A stretch of 64,000 bases of DNA from Acidovorax sp. (GTDB taxonomy: Bacteria; Pseudomonadota; Gammaproteobacteria; Burkholderiales; Burkholderiaceae_C). The stretch is from NCBI RefSeq assembly GCF_021287135.1, contig NZ_JAJTBB010000069.1, forward strand, positions 1 to 64,000, read 5' to 3'. The notes beneath the pieces are model-generated. The model saw only the letters and a program-made list of their open reading frames with translations. It did not search any database and was not told the DNA's origin. The position numbers and the translations under genes are program-made. Every line of letters starts with the position of its first letter. Within the stretch, counting starts at the first letter, position 1. Of this stretch, positions 27,316-36,434 are shown in pieces.

Positions 27316-28323
27316 ATGGCAGGCAAGGGGCTGGACGTGCACAAGCTGGTGCAACTGGCGCTGGACTTCTTCGACCCGCCCGCTGCCGCGCCGCAGCCTG
27401 CGCAAACGGGTGTCTTTGCTCCCGATGAGCCTCCAGCGCCCGCTGGATCTGCGCAAGCAGCTCCTGAAAAGATAGCATCCGTGCCGCCGGCTCCGGCGCC
27501 GCCGGCGGTTCCTCTGCCGTCACTGCTGGCGCCCGCCGAGTTCCGCCACCCCCGTGCCAACCGCGAGGTGCTGCTGGGCGAGGCCGTCGTGGCCTATGCA
27601 CTGCAGCGCGCGCGGCGGCGCAGCATCGGCTTTACCGTGGGGCCGGACGGGTTGTCGGTGCGTGCGCCCAGCTGGGTCACGCTGTCGGGCGTGGACGCGG
27701 CGCTGCGCGAGAAATCGGGCTGGATTCTGCGCAAGCTCTCCGAGGCGCGCGAGCGCCAGCAGCGCGTGGAGGGCGGGCGCATCGCCTGGGCCGACGGCGC
27801 CGTGCTGCCCTACCTGGGCGCGCCCCTGCGCGTGGTGCTGGACCCCAGCCACGGGTTCAGCGGCAAGGGCGGGGCGCTGGTGCCCGCGGCCGGCCCAGCG
27901 GGGGCGGGCGACGGATGCAGCACCGGCCCTACTGGGCTGGGCCTGCACATCGGCCTGCCGCGCAGCGCCGGCCCCGCGCAGATCCGCGATGCGGTGCAGG
28001 CCTGGCTGATGCGCGATGCGCGCCGCCACTTCACCGCGCGGCTGGAGCATTTTGCGCCGCTGCTGGGCGTGCGCTGGACCAGCCTGCGCCTGTCCAACGC
28101 CAACACCCGCTGGGGCAGCGCCAAGGCCGACGGCTCCATCCGCCTGAACTGGCGCCTGCTGCACTACCCCCCGGCCATCATTGACTACGTGGTGGCGCAC
28201 GAACTGGCCCACCTGCGCGTCATGGACCACAGCCCGCGCTTCTGGGACACGGTGGCCACCGTGGTGCCGGACTACGCGGCGCTGCGCGACCACCTGCGCG
28301 ACGAGCCGGCGCCGTTGTGGTGA
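27316..28323 (+). CDS. SprT/YgjP-like zinc metallopeptidase domain protein
   Basis: The 335-aa protein has an N-terminal Ala/Pro-rich linker (about residues 21-75), then a YgjP/DUF45-type domain. The gluzincin motif is HELAHL (His295, His299) with a third ligand, His305, in DHSPRFW; NTRWGSAKADGSIRLNW is typical of the family. The biological substrate is unknown. The linker contains a copy of the palindromic repeat in frame (27424-27476), and a second low-complexity Gly/Ala insert lies near residues 183-207. It starts 21 bp after plsC. Confidence 0.88.
   Translation: MAGKGLDVHKLVQLALDFFDPPAAAPQPAQTGVFAPDEPPAPAGSAQAAPEKIASVPPAPAPPAVPLPSLLAPAEFRHPRANREVLLGEAVVAYALQRARRRSIGFTVGPDGLSVRAPSWVTLSGVDAALREKSGWILRKLSEARERQQRVEGGRIAWADGAVLPYLGAPLRVVLDPSHGFSGKGGALVPAAGPAGAGDGCSTGPTGLGLHIGLPRSAGPAQIRDAVQAWLMRDARRHFTARLEHFAPLLGVRWTSLRLSNANTRWGSAKADGSIRLNWRLLHYPPAIIDYVVAHELAHLRVMDHSPRFWDTVATVVPDYAALRDHLRDEPAPLW
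27424..27476. repeat. AGCGCTT palindrome copy G, inside the YgjP-like gene
   Basis: GATGAGCCTCCAGCGCCCG, TGGATCTGCGCAAGCAGC and TCCTGAAAAGATAGC align in order with the reverse complement of copy B. It encodes roughly residues 37-54 of a disordered-looking linker and keeps the frame. Confidence 0.55.
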
Positions 28324-28442
28324 AGTCCCTGGGTTGCCCGCGGTGCCTCGGTGCGCCACCGGAATGGAGGCCCTTGCGGCGTCCTCCCCCAGGGCCGGCT
28401 TGCTTTGAACGTTGTGCCGATTTTTAGGAAGGAACTGAACCG

Positions 28443-28862
28443 ATGACCACACCACCTGCCGCAACCCCCGCCGAGGGATACGCGGGCGACGTGACGCCCC
28501 AGCAAGCGTGGCAATGGGTCCAGGCCGGCCAAGCCGTGCTGGTGGACGTGCGCAGCGATGCCGAGCGCGAATGGGTGGGCCAGGTGCCCGGCGCCGCTGC
28601 CGTGGCCTGGAAGCAGTGGCCCGGCATGGCGATGAATGCGGATTTCGACGCGCAGATCCGCGCGGCCGTGCCGGCCGGCACGCCCGCCGTGCTGCTGTGC
28701 CGCAGCGGCGTGCGCTCCATTGCGGCCGCCCGCCGCGCCACGGAGCTGGGCCTGACGGCCTACAACATCCTGGAGGGCTTTGAGGGCGACGCCGACGCGC
28801 AAGGCCAGCGCGGCAAGCGCGGCGGCTGGCGTTATCACGGCCTGCCGTGGAAACAGGGTTGA
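28443..28862 (+). CDS. Rhodanese-like sulfurtransferase
   Basis: This 139-aa single-domain rhodanese has active-site Cys86 in LLCRSGVRS and the N-terminal block LVDVRSDAEREWVGQVPGA. It probably carries persulfide sulfur in the cytoplasm; the acceptor is unknown. An AAGGAA ribosome site precedes the ATG. It is followed by the perfect palindrome at 28878-28912 and converges with the BON-LysM gene. Confidence 0.9.
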   Translation: MTTPPAATPAEGYAGDVTPQQAWQWVQAGQAVLVDVRSDAEREWVGQVPGAAAVAWKQWPGMAMNADFDAQIRAAVPAGTPAVLLCRSGVRSIAAARRATELGLTAYNILEGFEGDADAQGQRGKRGGWRYHGLPWKQG

Positions 28863-29110
28863 TACTCCCAAAAAAATAGCTGCCAGCGCTTTATGGATAA
28901 GCGCTGGCAGCTGATTTTCCAAATACTGGAGTGGGGCGCGCAATTCACGCGTCTCTGTCTTTGCGGCACGGCGGGTGCCTGCGCCTCTGCGGCCTGAGCG
29001 AGTGCCGCATGGAGCGGGTTTTGCCGGGCCACCGGCCGCGTCCCCCTTGGGGACTGAGGGCCGCTGGCGCCGGCGGCGGCACCGAGGCGCCGCAGGCGAC
29101 TCAGGGGGAG
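28863..29110. other. Convergent intergenic region
   Basis: This 248-bp stretch lies between the rhodanese (plus) and the BON-LysM gene (minus). It holds the best copy of the palindromic repeat and a GC-rich block of small hairpins near 29020-29105. No gene is supported. Confidence 0.55.
28867..28912 (-). terminator. AGCGCTT palindrome copy D, doubling as terminator
   Basis: AGCTGCCAGCGCTT (28878-28891) and AAGCGCTGGCAGCT (28899-28912) are perfect 14-bp arms around a 7-nt loop. Read on the minus strand, the stem is followed by ATTTTTTTTGGG, a good intrinsic terminator for the BON-LysM gene. It is the most intact member of the repeat family in this window. Confidence 0.8.
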
Positions 29111-29596
29111 TTACTTCAGCGCCGGGATGCGGAGCTTCTGGCCCGGGTAGATCTTGTCGGGGTGGGTCAGCATGGGCTTGTTGGCCTCGAAGATCACGGG
29201 GTACTTGTTGGCGTCGCCATAGAACTTCTTGGCAATGGCGCTGAGCGTGTCGCCGCGCACCACGTCGTGGTACTGGGCTTCGGGCTCGGGGTTGGTCACG
29301 CTCATCTGGTTGTCCACGCTGGTCACGCTGGCCACGTTGCCGCAGCACAGGGTGACTTTCTCCTTCACGGCCTGCGTCGGCGCGGTGCCTTGCACCGTGA
29401 CCTTGCCCTGGCTGCCGTCGAAGGCCACCTGCACGCCGCTGGCGCCCAGGTTCTGCGATGCGATGTACGTCTCGATGGCCCGAGCGGCCGTGGTGTTGAG
29501 TTCGTCCTGCGAGGGCGCTGCGGCCGTGGCCGCCTGGGCGTCCTTGCCGCCAAACAGTTTTTCGCCGGCTTCCTTGATGAAACTGAAAAGACCCAT
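29111..29596 (-). CDS. BON and LysM domain peptidoglycan-binding protein
   Basis: The 161-aa protein resembles YgaU/Kbp. A short N-terminus (MGLFSFIKEAGEKLFGG) precedes a BON domain (about residues 40-100, GKVTVQGTAPTQAVKEKV) and a C-terminal LysM domain (about 105-160, YHDVVRGDTLSAIAKKFYGD). It has no signal peptide. Kbp binds potassium through both domains and may sense osmotic stress. An AGGAGGT ribosome site precedes the start at 29596; the longer frame upstream is not used. Confidence 0.92.
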   Translation of the reverse strand: MGLFSFIKEAGEKLFGGKDAQAATAAAPSQDELNTTAARAIETYIASQNLGASGVQVAFDGSQGKVTVQGTAPTQAVKEKVTLCCGNVASVTSVDNQMSVTNPEPEAQYHDVVRGDTLSAIAKKFYGDANKYPVIFEANKPMLTHPDKIYPGQKLRIPALK

Positions 29597-29759
29597 GGGA
29601 TACCTCCTGGAGTTGCTGAAACAGGGAAGGCCACTGTAGCGGCAATGCCTGGCGCAGGGGTGTCGGACGGGGGCGCTAGACGATTTTTCACATTCCCGCG
29701 GCGGTGCGCTGACGCCAGCGCGGCAGGGGCTGTCGGGCAAAACTCGGGATAATCCGGCC

Positions 29760-30527
29760 ATGACTTTTCTGGCCATCGACGTCGGCAACACCCGCCTCAA
29801 ATGGGCTCTGTACGACGGTCCCCGCCCCGGGTCGGCGTTGCTGGCGCATGGCGCCGAGTTCCTGGACCACATTGACCGCCTGGGGGAGACCAGCTGGGCG
29901 AGCCTGCCGCACCCGGCGCGCATGCTGGGCTGCGTGGTGGCCGGCGATGCGGTCAAGCGCCGCGTGGAAGAGCAGATGGAGCTGTGGGACATCACGCCTT
30001 CGTGGGTGGTCTCGTCCCCGGAGGAGGCCGGCCTGGTCAATGGCTACGACCACCCGTCGCGCCTGGGCTCGGACCGCTGGGTGGCCATGGTCGGCGCACG
30101 CCACCACGTTCTGGCCCGCGGCCCTGCGCGGCCCCTGGTGGTGGTGATGGTGGGCACGGCCGTGACGGTGGAGTGCATCGACGCGGAAGGCCGCTTCCTG
30201 GGCGGCTTGATCCTGCCCGGCCACGGCATCATGCTGCGCGCGCTGGAGTCCGGCACCGCCGGGCTGCATGTGCCCACCGGCGAAGTGCGCCTGTTCCCCA
30301 CCAACACCAGCGACGCCCTCACCAGCGGCGGCACCTATGCCATCGCCGGCGCGGTGGAGCGCATGTTCCAGCACCTGCGCCAGCACTGCGGCGAAGAGCC
30401 GGCCTGCGTGATGACCGGCGGTGCCGGCTGGAAGATGGCCCCCAGCATGACACGCCCGTTCGAGTTGGTGGACAACCTGATCTTTGACGGCCTGCTGGAG
30501 ATCGCCGCGCGGCGGTTCGGGGGCTGA
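29760..30527 (+). CDS. coaX: Type III pantothenate kinase
   Basis: This 255-aa ASKHA-fold kinase catalyses the first step of coenzyme A synthesis. The phosphate-binding [13 protein letters not shown] at the N-terminus, [11 protein letters not shown] and [20 protein letters not shown] are the diagnostic motifs of CoaX, called Baf in Bordetella. It often uses a monovalent cation and is insensitive to CoA feedback. It converges with the TPR gene, with 9 bp between. Confidence 0.94.
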   Translation: MTFLAIDVGNTRLKWALYDGPRPGSALLAHGAEFLDHIDRLGETSWASLPHPARMLGCVVAGDAVKRRVEEQMELWDITPSWVVSSPEEAGLVNGYDHPSRLGSDRWVAMVGARHHVLARGPARPLVVVMVGTAVTVECIDAEGRFLGGLILPGHGIMLRALESGTAGLHVPTGEVRLFPTNTSDALTSGGTYAIAGAVERMFQHLRQHCGEEPACVMTGGAGWKMAPSMTRPFELVDNLIFDGLLEIAARRFGG

Positions 30528-30536
30528 GGGCTGCAG

Positions 30537-31313
30537 TTACTCCTCCTCCAGTTCCGCCCGCGCCATTTCCACGTCCAGGCGCTCCATGGCATCCAGGGGC
30601 TCGCAGGCCGCGGCCTTTTCGTACAGCGCCGTGGCCTCTTTCATCTTCTTGTCGCCCTCCAGCATGACCAGCGCGTTGGCGTACTCGATCATGCCGATGG
30701 CCGAGCCGGGGTTGAGCTTGAGCGCTTCCTGGAACAGCTTGAGCCCCGCGTCCTTCTTGGCGCCATAGGTCATGCCGCCGATCAGCGCGCCCACCTTGTC
30801 GATCACCTCGGCGTGGAAGGCGCCCAGCGCGATGCGCGCGTCGGCGTGCTGGGGCGACAGCGCAATGGCCTTTTCCAGCGACTCCTTCACCCTGCCGCCC
30901 AGGCCCTGCGCCAGCGCCTTGGCCACGCTGATGCCCTGGCTGTAGCGGCCCAGCGCGTAGGCCCGCCAGTACCAGGCGTTGGCGTTGCGGGGCTCGCTGG
31001 CGGCCTGCGCCTCGGCCCGCTCGGCCACTTGCAGGAACAGGTCCAGCCGGTTCTTTTCCCTGGGTTCGAGGTAATTGGCGTAGATGGCCGCGGCCTTGTT
31101 CGCCACGGTGATGCCTGCACCGCCGGCGGCCAGCCCGGCGGCGGCGGCCTGCTCAAAGTCGCCGTTGTGAAACAGCGCCCACGCCTGCAGCACGGCGGCG
31201 TCCTTGGGGCAGGGCTCGGCATCGCCGCCATGCAGCCGGGACCATTGCTTCTTGACGCTCGCGGCATCGAACGTGTAGTCGCCTGCGTGGGGGAAAGGGG
31301 TCCATTGGGCCAT
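30537..31313 (-). CDS. Tetratricopeptide-repeat protein of unknown function
   Basis: The 258-aa cytoplasmic protein has helix pairs typical of TPRs, for example NANAWYWRAYALGRYSQG, HADARIALGAFHAEVI and GSAIGMIEYANALVML. There is no signal peptide or catalytic motif. It is probably a scaffold or regulatory adaptor. It lies 57 bp downstream of the TetR gene on the same strand, so the two may be co-transcribed. Confidence 0.8.
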   Translation of the reverse strand: MAQWTPFPHAGDYTFDAASVKKQWSRLHGGDAEPCPKDAAVLQAWALFHNGDFEQAAAAGLAAGGAGITVANKAAAIYANYLEPREKNRLDLFLQVAERAEAQAASEPRNANAWYWRAYALGRYSQGISVAKALAQGLGGRVKESLEKAIALSPQHADARIALGAFHAEVIDKVGALIGGMTYGAKKDAGLKLFQEALKLNPGSAIGMIEYANALVMLEGDKKMKEATALYEKAAACEPLDAMERLDVEMARAELEEE

Positions 31314-31369
31314 GGTGTGTCTCCGAAAAAGTTTTTATGGGGGTGGGGCGGGGCGCAGTGGACCGGGGC

Positions 31370-32038
31370 TTACCCCCCTGGCGGGGCGGGGGTGTAGGCG
31401 CCCACCAGTTCCAGCAGATGGGCCCGCTGGCTGCCCTCCAGGTAGGGCACCAGCAGGTTCAGCACATGGTGCGCGCCCCGCAGCAGCGCGGCCTGGGCGC
31501 TCTCGGGCTCCAGCGCGTGGCGCGGGTCGCGCACGTATTCGAAACTCAGCCAGTAGGTCAGCACCACCACCATGCTGGTCGCGGTGGCCTCCTGGTCGCG
31601 CAGGTCCATGTGCAGCGCACCGGCGCGGCCCATGCCGTCCAGCAGCGCCCGCACGGCGCGGGTCTTGTTCTTCAGGATGGCCTGGAAGTGCGTCTCCAGC
31701 CGCCGGTTCTTGGACAGCAGGTCGTTCAGGTCGCGGTACAGGAAGCGGTACTGCCAGATCAGCTCGAAGAGCGTGTGCATGAAGAACCAGGCGTCCTCCA
31801 CATTGCGCACGCCGTCGCTGGCGGCCAGCAGTTCGGTGAGGGCGTTTTCGTAGCGATCAAACAGCGCGTTGATCAGCTCGTCCTTGGCTGGGTAGTGGTA
31901 GTACAGATTGCCGGGGCTGATGCGCAGCTCGGCGGAGATGAGGGTGGTGGAGACGTTGGGCTCGCCAAACCGGTTGAACAGGTCCAGCGTCACCTCCAGG
32001 ATGCGTTCTGCGGTGCGGCGTGGCGCTTTCTTCACCAT
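31370..32038 (-). CDS. TetR/AcrR family transcriptional regulator
   Basis: This 222-aa repressor-type protein has an N-terminal helix-turn-helix (RTAERILEVTLDLFNRFGEP...SPGNLYYHYPAKDEL, about residues 8-55) and a helical effector domain. It lies between the phasin gene (upstream, same strand) and the TPR gene. Given the neighbours it could sense acyl-CoA or storage-lipid state, as PhaD does in pseudomonads. It is also a candidate to bind the palindrome at 5528-5553. Both are guesses. Confidence 0.9.
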   Translation of the reverse strand: MVKKAPRRTAERILEVTLDLFNRFGEPNVSTTLISAELRISPGNLYYHYPAKDELINALFDRYENALTELLAASDGVRNVEDAWFFMHTLFELIWQYRFLYRDLNDLLSKNRRLETHFQAILKNKTRAVRALLDGMGRAGALHMDLRDQEATATSMVVVLTYWLSFEYVRDPRHALEPESAQAALLRGAHHVLNLLVPYLEGSQRAHLLELVGAYTPAPPGG

Positions 32039-32427
32039 GGGTGCGGACCCCTTCGCTTCAATGGTTGTTTTGGTCTCCGGGGGTTACTCTACCCCACGCA
32101 CAGATGCTGCACTGCCGCAAAAAAGCCGGCGGGCGCTGCCCTGGGAGTCTGCGCGGCAAAAGGAGCATCGGCTGCAACGCGCGATAAATCGGTCTCGCGT
32201 GGTACTACCTCCTGCGCCCAGGGGGGGCACCCTGGGCTTGTCGGTAGCACCACGCGATCCTCGGTTTTCGCGCGTTTCGCTTCGATGCCTTCTGCCGCGC
32301 AGACTCCTAGGCCACGCAAGGCTGCTGCGCCGGCACCCCGCAAAGAAAAGGCCCGGACACCGGAGGTGTGCGGGCCACTGGCGGGCGCTGCGCGCTGCGG
32401 GCAGCGCGGCACCTCTGCAAGCTCCGG
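32039..32427. other. Intergenic region dominated by a large inverted repeat
   Basis: This 389-bp gap lies between the phasin and TetR genes, both on the minus strand. An open frame crossing it has no family features. Its main content is the imperfect inverted repeat at 32125-32334, listed separately. The TetR promoter should lie at 32040-32120, which includes the T-rich stretch GGTTGTTTTGG. Confidence 0.6.
32125..32334. repeat. 210-bp imperfect inverted repeat
   Basis: The two arms are about 100 bp. Matching blocks from outside in are GCCGGCG/CGCCGGC, GGAGTCTGCGCGGCA (32144-32158) with TGCCGCGCAGACTCC (32293-32307), AACGCGCGA with TCGCGCGTT, CGCGTGGT-N-CTACC with GGTAG-N-ACCACGCG, and GCCCAGGG with CCCTGGGC around the centre near 32225. 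It could fold into one long hairpin RNA or represent a MITE-like or inverted-duplication element. Neither arm has terminal direct repeats that I can identify. Confidence 0.75.
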
Positions 32428-33012
32428 TCAGTTCGCGCTGCCGGAGCCCGCGGGGGACTTCTTGGCAGCGGCCTTCTTGGCCGCCGGCTTGACCGCTGGT
32501 TTGACGGCTGCGGCGGCGGTTTTGGCTGGAGCCGCCTTCTTGGCGGGCGCCTTTTTGGCGGCGGCAGACTTGGCTGCGGGCTTTGCCGCGGCAGTCTTGG
32601 TCGCAGCGGCCTTCGGGCCCTGGCTCAACGCGTCCACGCGTGCGGCCAGGGCCTGCAGATCGTGGGCCGAGGGCACGCCGAGTTTCGACAGCGCTTTGGC
32701 CACGCGGTCTTCAAAGATGTTCTCCAGCTTGTCCCACTGGCCCTGGGCCCGCGAGCCGATGTCGCTGGCCATGCTGGTCACGCGGCTGGTGGCCTCGGTG
32801 ATCTTTTCTTCGGCAGCGGCCTGGGTCTTGCGCTGGATGGAGAGGCCTTCCTTCACCAGGGCCTCGAACACCTTGCCGCCTTCTTCCTGGGCCTTGGAAA
32901 AGGCACCCAGGCCGGCCAGCCAGATCTGCTGTGCGGAGTCCTTGACGGTACTGGAGAGTTGGGCGTTGCTCTTCTTCTTGTCGGCGCTGAGTTTCTGCAG
33001 TTTCTTGACCAT
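32428..33012 (-). CDS. phaF: Phasin / polyhydroxyalkanoate granule-associated protein (PhaF-like)
   Basis: The 194-aa protein has an amphipathic helical phasin domain (about residues 20-125, DSAQQIWLAGLGAFSKAQEE) that coats PHA granules. A C-terminal Lys/Ala/Pro-rich tail (about 133-194, with AAKKAPAKKA-type repeats) resembles histone H1 and PhaF, which binds nucleoid DNA and helps granule segregation. It lies next to the acyl-CoA reductase (divergent) and a TetR regulator. Confidence 0.9.
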   Translation of the reverse strand: MVKKLQKLSADKKKSNAQLSSTVKDSAQQIWLAGLGAFSKAQEEGGKVFEALVKEGLSIQRKTQAAAEEKITEATSRVTSMASDIGSRAQGQWDKLENIFEDRVAKALSKLGVPSAHDLQALAARVDALSQGPKAAATKTAAAKPAAKSAAAKKAPAKKAAPAKTAAAAVKPAVKPAAKKAAAKKSPAGSGSAN

Positions 33013-33233
33013 GGGGCCTCCGTCGTACGGGTGGTTGAAGGTGTCGGGGTGGGCGCCCCGGTCGCATGGCCTGCACTGTACGACGCGGGCAGCGGCGGGT
33101 GTAGGCGCAGGGTTCTAAAAACCTAGAGCGTACCGTCTATGCGGCGGCTTGGCCACCGGCGTGCGGCGCGGGTTTGTGCTGAATCGGGGCTCCGGGGCCT
33201 TGGGCAAGAATGCCCGTTCTCAGAGGAGTCGTC

Positions 33234-35222
33234 ATGAAGTATTTCGTCACGGGGGCTACGGGTTTCATCGGCAAGCGGCTGGTCAAGAAGCTGCTGGAGC
33301 GCAAGGGGGCGGTGGTGTACTTCCTGCTCCGCCAGGAGAGCGCCGACAAAGTGGCCGGCCTGCGCAGCTACTGGGGCGTGGGCGCTGCGCGCGCGGTGCC
33401 CGTGTATGGCGACCTCACGGCCAGGAAGCTGGGCGTGTCCGCGCAGGACGTCAAGGCGCTCAAGGGCAAGATCGACCATTTCTACCACCTGGCCGCCGTG
33501 TACGACCTGGCCGCCGACGAGGAAACGCAGGTGGCCGTGAACATCGAGGGCACGCGCAACACGGTGGAGCTAGCCCGGGCCATTGAGGCCGGCCACTTCC
33601 ACCATGTCTCGTCCATCGCGGCGGCGGGCCTCTACGAGGGCGTGTTCCGCGAAGACATGTTCGATGAGGCCGAGGGCCTGGACCACCCCTACTTCCAGAC
33701 CAAGCACGAGAGCGAAAAGATCGTGCGCCAGGACTGCAAGGTGCCCTGGACGGTCTACCGCCCCGCCATGGTGGTGGGCGACAGCCAGACCGGCGAGATG
33801 GACAAGATCGACGGGCCGTACTACTTCTTCAAGCTCATCCAGCGCCTGCGCGAGCTGCTGCCGCCGTGGATGCCTACGGTGGGCCTGGAGGGCGGGCGCG
33901 TGAACATCGTGCCCGTGGACTTCGTGGTCAACGCCCTCAACGCCATCAGCCACCAGAAGGACATCGGCAAGAAGTGCTACCACCTGGTGGACCCGGTGGG
34001 TTACCGCGTGGGCGATGTGCTGGATATCTTCAGCCGCGCGGCCCACGCGCCGCGGATGAACCTGTTTGTGAATGCCGCGCTGCTGGGCTTCATCCCCAAG
34101 GGGGTGAAACGCAGCCTGATGGCGCTGGCGCCCGTGCGCCGCGTGCGCAATGCGGTGATGAAGGACCTGGGCCTGCCCGAGGACATGCTCACCTTCGTGA
34201 ACTACCCCACGCGCTTCGACTGCCGCGAAACGCTGGCGGCGCTCAAGGGCTCGGGCGTGGCGTGTCCCAACCTCAAGGACTACGCCTGGCGCCTGTGGGA
34301 CTACTGGGAGCGCCACCTGGACCCCGAGCTGTTCATCGACCGCACGCTCAAGGGCACGGTGGCGGGCAAGGTGGTGCTGGTGACGGGCGGCTCGTCCGGC
34401 ATCGGCCTGGCCGCGGCGCACAAGTTTGCCGAGGCGGGCGCCACCACCCTTATCTGCGGGCGCGACCAGGACAAGCTGGACGAGGCCTGTGCCGAGGCCA
34501 AGGCCAAGGGCTATCAGTTCATTGCTTATCCAGCCGACATCGCCGACATGGCCGATTGCGACCGCTTCGTGCAGCTGCTCATCGACAACCACGGCGGCGT
34601 GGACTTTTTGATCAACAACGCCGGCCGCTCCATCCGCCGCGCCATCGAGTCGAGCTACGACCGCTTCCACGACTACGAGCGCACCATGCAGCTGAACTAC
34701 TTTGGCTGCCTGCGCGTGACCATGGGCCTGCTGCCCGGCATGGTGGAAAAGCGCAAGGGCCATGTGGTGAACATCAGCTCCATCGGCGTGCTGACCAACG
34801 CGCCGCGCTTCTCGGCCTATGTGGCCAGCAAGGCGGCGCTGGATGCGTGGACGCGCTGCGCCTCCAGCGAGTTTGCGGACCAGGGCATCACCTTCACCAC
34901 CATCAACATGCCGCTGGTGCGCACGCCCATGATCGCGCCTACCAAGATCTACAACAACGTGCCCACGCTCAGCCCCGAGGAGGCGGCCGACATGATCGCC
35001 CAGGCCTGCATCTTCAAGCCGGTGCGCATCGCCACCCGGCTGGGTATCACGGGCCAGCTGCTGCACGCGCTGGTGCCGCGCGTGGCGCAGATCACCATGA
35101 ACACCAGCTTCCGCATGTTCCCGGACTCCACGGCGGCCAAAGGCGGCAGCAAGGACGCCAAGCCCCAGCTCTCCGCCGAGGCGGTGGCGCTGCAGCAGAT
35201 GATGCGCGGCATCCACTTCTGA
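33234..35222 (+). CDS. Two-domain fatty acyl-CoA reductase (alcohol-forming)
   Basis: The 662-aa protein joins an extended SDR domain (GATGFIG at 7-13; YFQTK near 153-157) to a classical SDR domain (GGSSGIG near residue 383; YVASK near 529). Size and sequence, including HFHHVSSIAAAGL, RTLKGTVAGKVVLVTG and NISSIGVLTNAPRFSAYV, closely recall the Marinobacter FarA-type enzyme that reduces fatty acyl-CoA to fatty alcohol with NADPH. AGGAG lies 8 nt before the ATG. Beside a phasin gene this suggests neutral-lipid or wax-ester metabolism. A role in another reduced lipid is possible. Confidence 0.85.
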   Translation: MKYFVTGATGFIGKRLVKKLLERKGAVVYFLLRQESADKVAGLRSYWGVGAARAVPVYGDLTARKLGVSAQDVKALKGKIDHFYHLAAVYDLAADEETQVAVNIEGTRNTVELARAIEAGHFHHVSSIAAAGLYEGVFREDMFDEAEGLDHPYFQTKHESEKIVRQDCKVPWTVYRPAMVVGDSQTGEMDKIDGPYYFFKLIQRLRELLPPWMPTVGLEGGRVNIVPVDFVVNALNAISHQKDIGKKCYHLVDPVGYRVGDVLDIFSRAAHAPRMNLFVNAALLGFIPKGVKRSLMALAPVRRVRNAVMKDLGLPEDMLTFVNYPTRFDCRETLAALKGSGVACPNLKDYAWRLWDYWERHLDPELFIDRTLKGTVAGKVVLVTGGSSGIGLAAAHKFAEAGATTLICGRDQDKLDEACAEAKAKGYQFIAYPADIADMADCDRFVQLLIDNHGGVDFLINNAGRSIRRAIESSYDRFHDYERTMQLNYFGCLRVTMGLLPGMVEKRKGHVVNISSIGVLTNAPRFSAYVASKAALDAWTRCASSEFADQGITFTTINMPLVRTPMIAPTKIYNNVPTLSPEEAADMIAQACIFKPVRIATRLGITGQLLHALVPRVAQITMNTSFRMFPDSTAAKGGSKDAKPQLSAEAVALQQMMRGIHF

Positions 35223-35260
35223 CCGCGACCGGTTTCCCTGGGGCCTGGGGTTGAACTCTG

Positions 35261-35290
35261 TTACCGGACGGCTGGGCAGGGTGGGATAAT
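35261..35290 (+). promoter_or_regulatory. Candidate promoter of the rfb operon
   Basis: TTACCG (35261-35266) and GATAAT (35285-35290) are separated by 18 bp, 41 bp upstream of rfbB. The -35 match is moderate. No other good pair lies in the 108-bp gap. Confidence 0.4.
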
Positions 35291-35330
35291 CCCAGGTTCT
35301 GCCGAGCTGGCATTACACACAGCCCTCCCT

Positions 35331-36434
35331 ATGATTCTGGTTACTGGCGGCGCGGGTTTCATCGGCGCCAACTTCGTCCTCGACTGGCTTGCCGCCTCTG
35401 GCGAGCCGGTGGTCAACCTCGACAAGCTCACCTACGCGGGCAACCTGCACAATCTGGACAGCCTCCAGGGCGAGGCGCGGCACGTGTTCGTGCAGGGCGA
35501 CATTGGCGATGCGGCCCTGGTGTCGAGCCTGCTGGCCGAACACCGGCCCCGCGCCGTGGTCAACTTCGCCGCCGAATCGCACGTGGACCGCTCCATCCAC
35601 GGGCCCGAGGACTTCATCCAGACCAACATCGTGGGCTCGTTCCGCCTGCTGGAGGCCGTGCGCGGCTACTGGAGCGGCCTGCCTGAGGGCGAGCGCGCCG
35701 CCTTCCGCTTCCTGCATGTCTCCACCGACGAGGTGTATGGCTCGCTGGAGCCGGCCGAGCCGGCCTTTGCCGAAACCCGCGGCTACGAGCCGAACAGCCC
35801 CTACAGCGCCAGCAAGGCCGCCAGCGACCATCTGGTGCGCGCCTGGCACCATACCTACGGCCTGCCGGTGCTCACCACCAACTGCAGCAACAACTACGGG
35901 CCGTATCACTTCCCCGAGAAGCTGATCCCGCTGATGATCGTCAACGCCCTGGCCGGCAAGCCGCTGCCGGTGTATGGCGACGGCATGCAGGTGCGCGACT
36001 GGCTGTACGTGAAGGACCACTGCAGCGCCATCCGCCGCGTGCTGGAGGCCGGCACTCCCGGCCAGACCTACAACGTGGGCGGCTGGAACGAAAAGCCCAA
36101 CATCGAGATCGTGAACATGGTTTGCGGCCTGCTCGACGAGCTGCGCCCCCGCGCCGACGGCCAGAGCTACAAGGCCCAGATCACCTACGTGAAGGACCGC
36201 CCGGGCCACGACCGCCGCTACGCCATCGATGCGCGCAAGATCGAGCGCGAGCTGGGCTGGAAGCCTGCCGAAACCTTCGACACCGGCATCCGCAAGACCG
36301 TGCAGTGGTACCTGGAGCACGCCGACTGGGTGGCCAGCGTGCAGACCGGTGCCTACCGTGAATGGGTGCAGACCCAGTACGCGCAGGAAGTCTCCAGCGC
36401 TGCCACTGCCGCCGCCGTGGGCGCTGGCGCATGA
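35331..36434 (+). CDS. rfbB: dTDP-glucose 4,6-dehydratase
   Basis: This 367-aa SDR performs the second step of dTDP-L-rhamnose synthesis. The N-terminal Rossmann motif [10 protein letters not shown], the STDEVYG block and active-site [10 protein letters not shown] are all present, with [15 protein letters not shown] typical of RmlB. It is the first gene of an ordered B-D-A-C set. Its stop overlaps the rfbD start (ATGA). Confidence 0.97.
   Translation: MILVTGGAGFIGANFVLDWLAASGEPVVNLDKLTYAGNLHNLDSLQGEARHVFVQGDIGDAALVSSLLAEHRPRAVVNFAAESHVDRSIHGPEDFIQTNIVGSFRLLEAVRGYWSGLPEGERAAFRFLHVSTDEVYGSLEPAEPAFAETRGYEPNSPYSASKAASDHLVRAWHHTYGLPVLTTNCSNNYGPYHFPEKLIPLMIVNALAGKPLPVYGDGMQVRDWLYVKDHCSAIRRVLEAGTPGQTYNVGGWNEKPNIEIVNMVCGLLDELRPRADGQSYKAQITYVKDRPGHDRRYAIDARKIERELGWKPAETFDTGIRKTVQWYLEHADWVASVQTGAYREWVQTQYAQEVSSAATAAAVGAGA

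Noticed and set aside
32089-32412. A 107-codon minus-strand frame in the phasin-TetR gap
   Set aside because: It is made of the inverted-repeat arms, has no ribosome site or recognisable domain, and its reverse orientation is similarly open.
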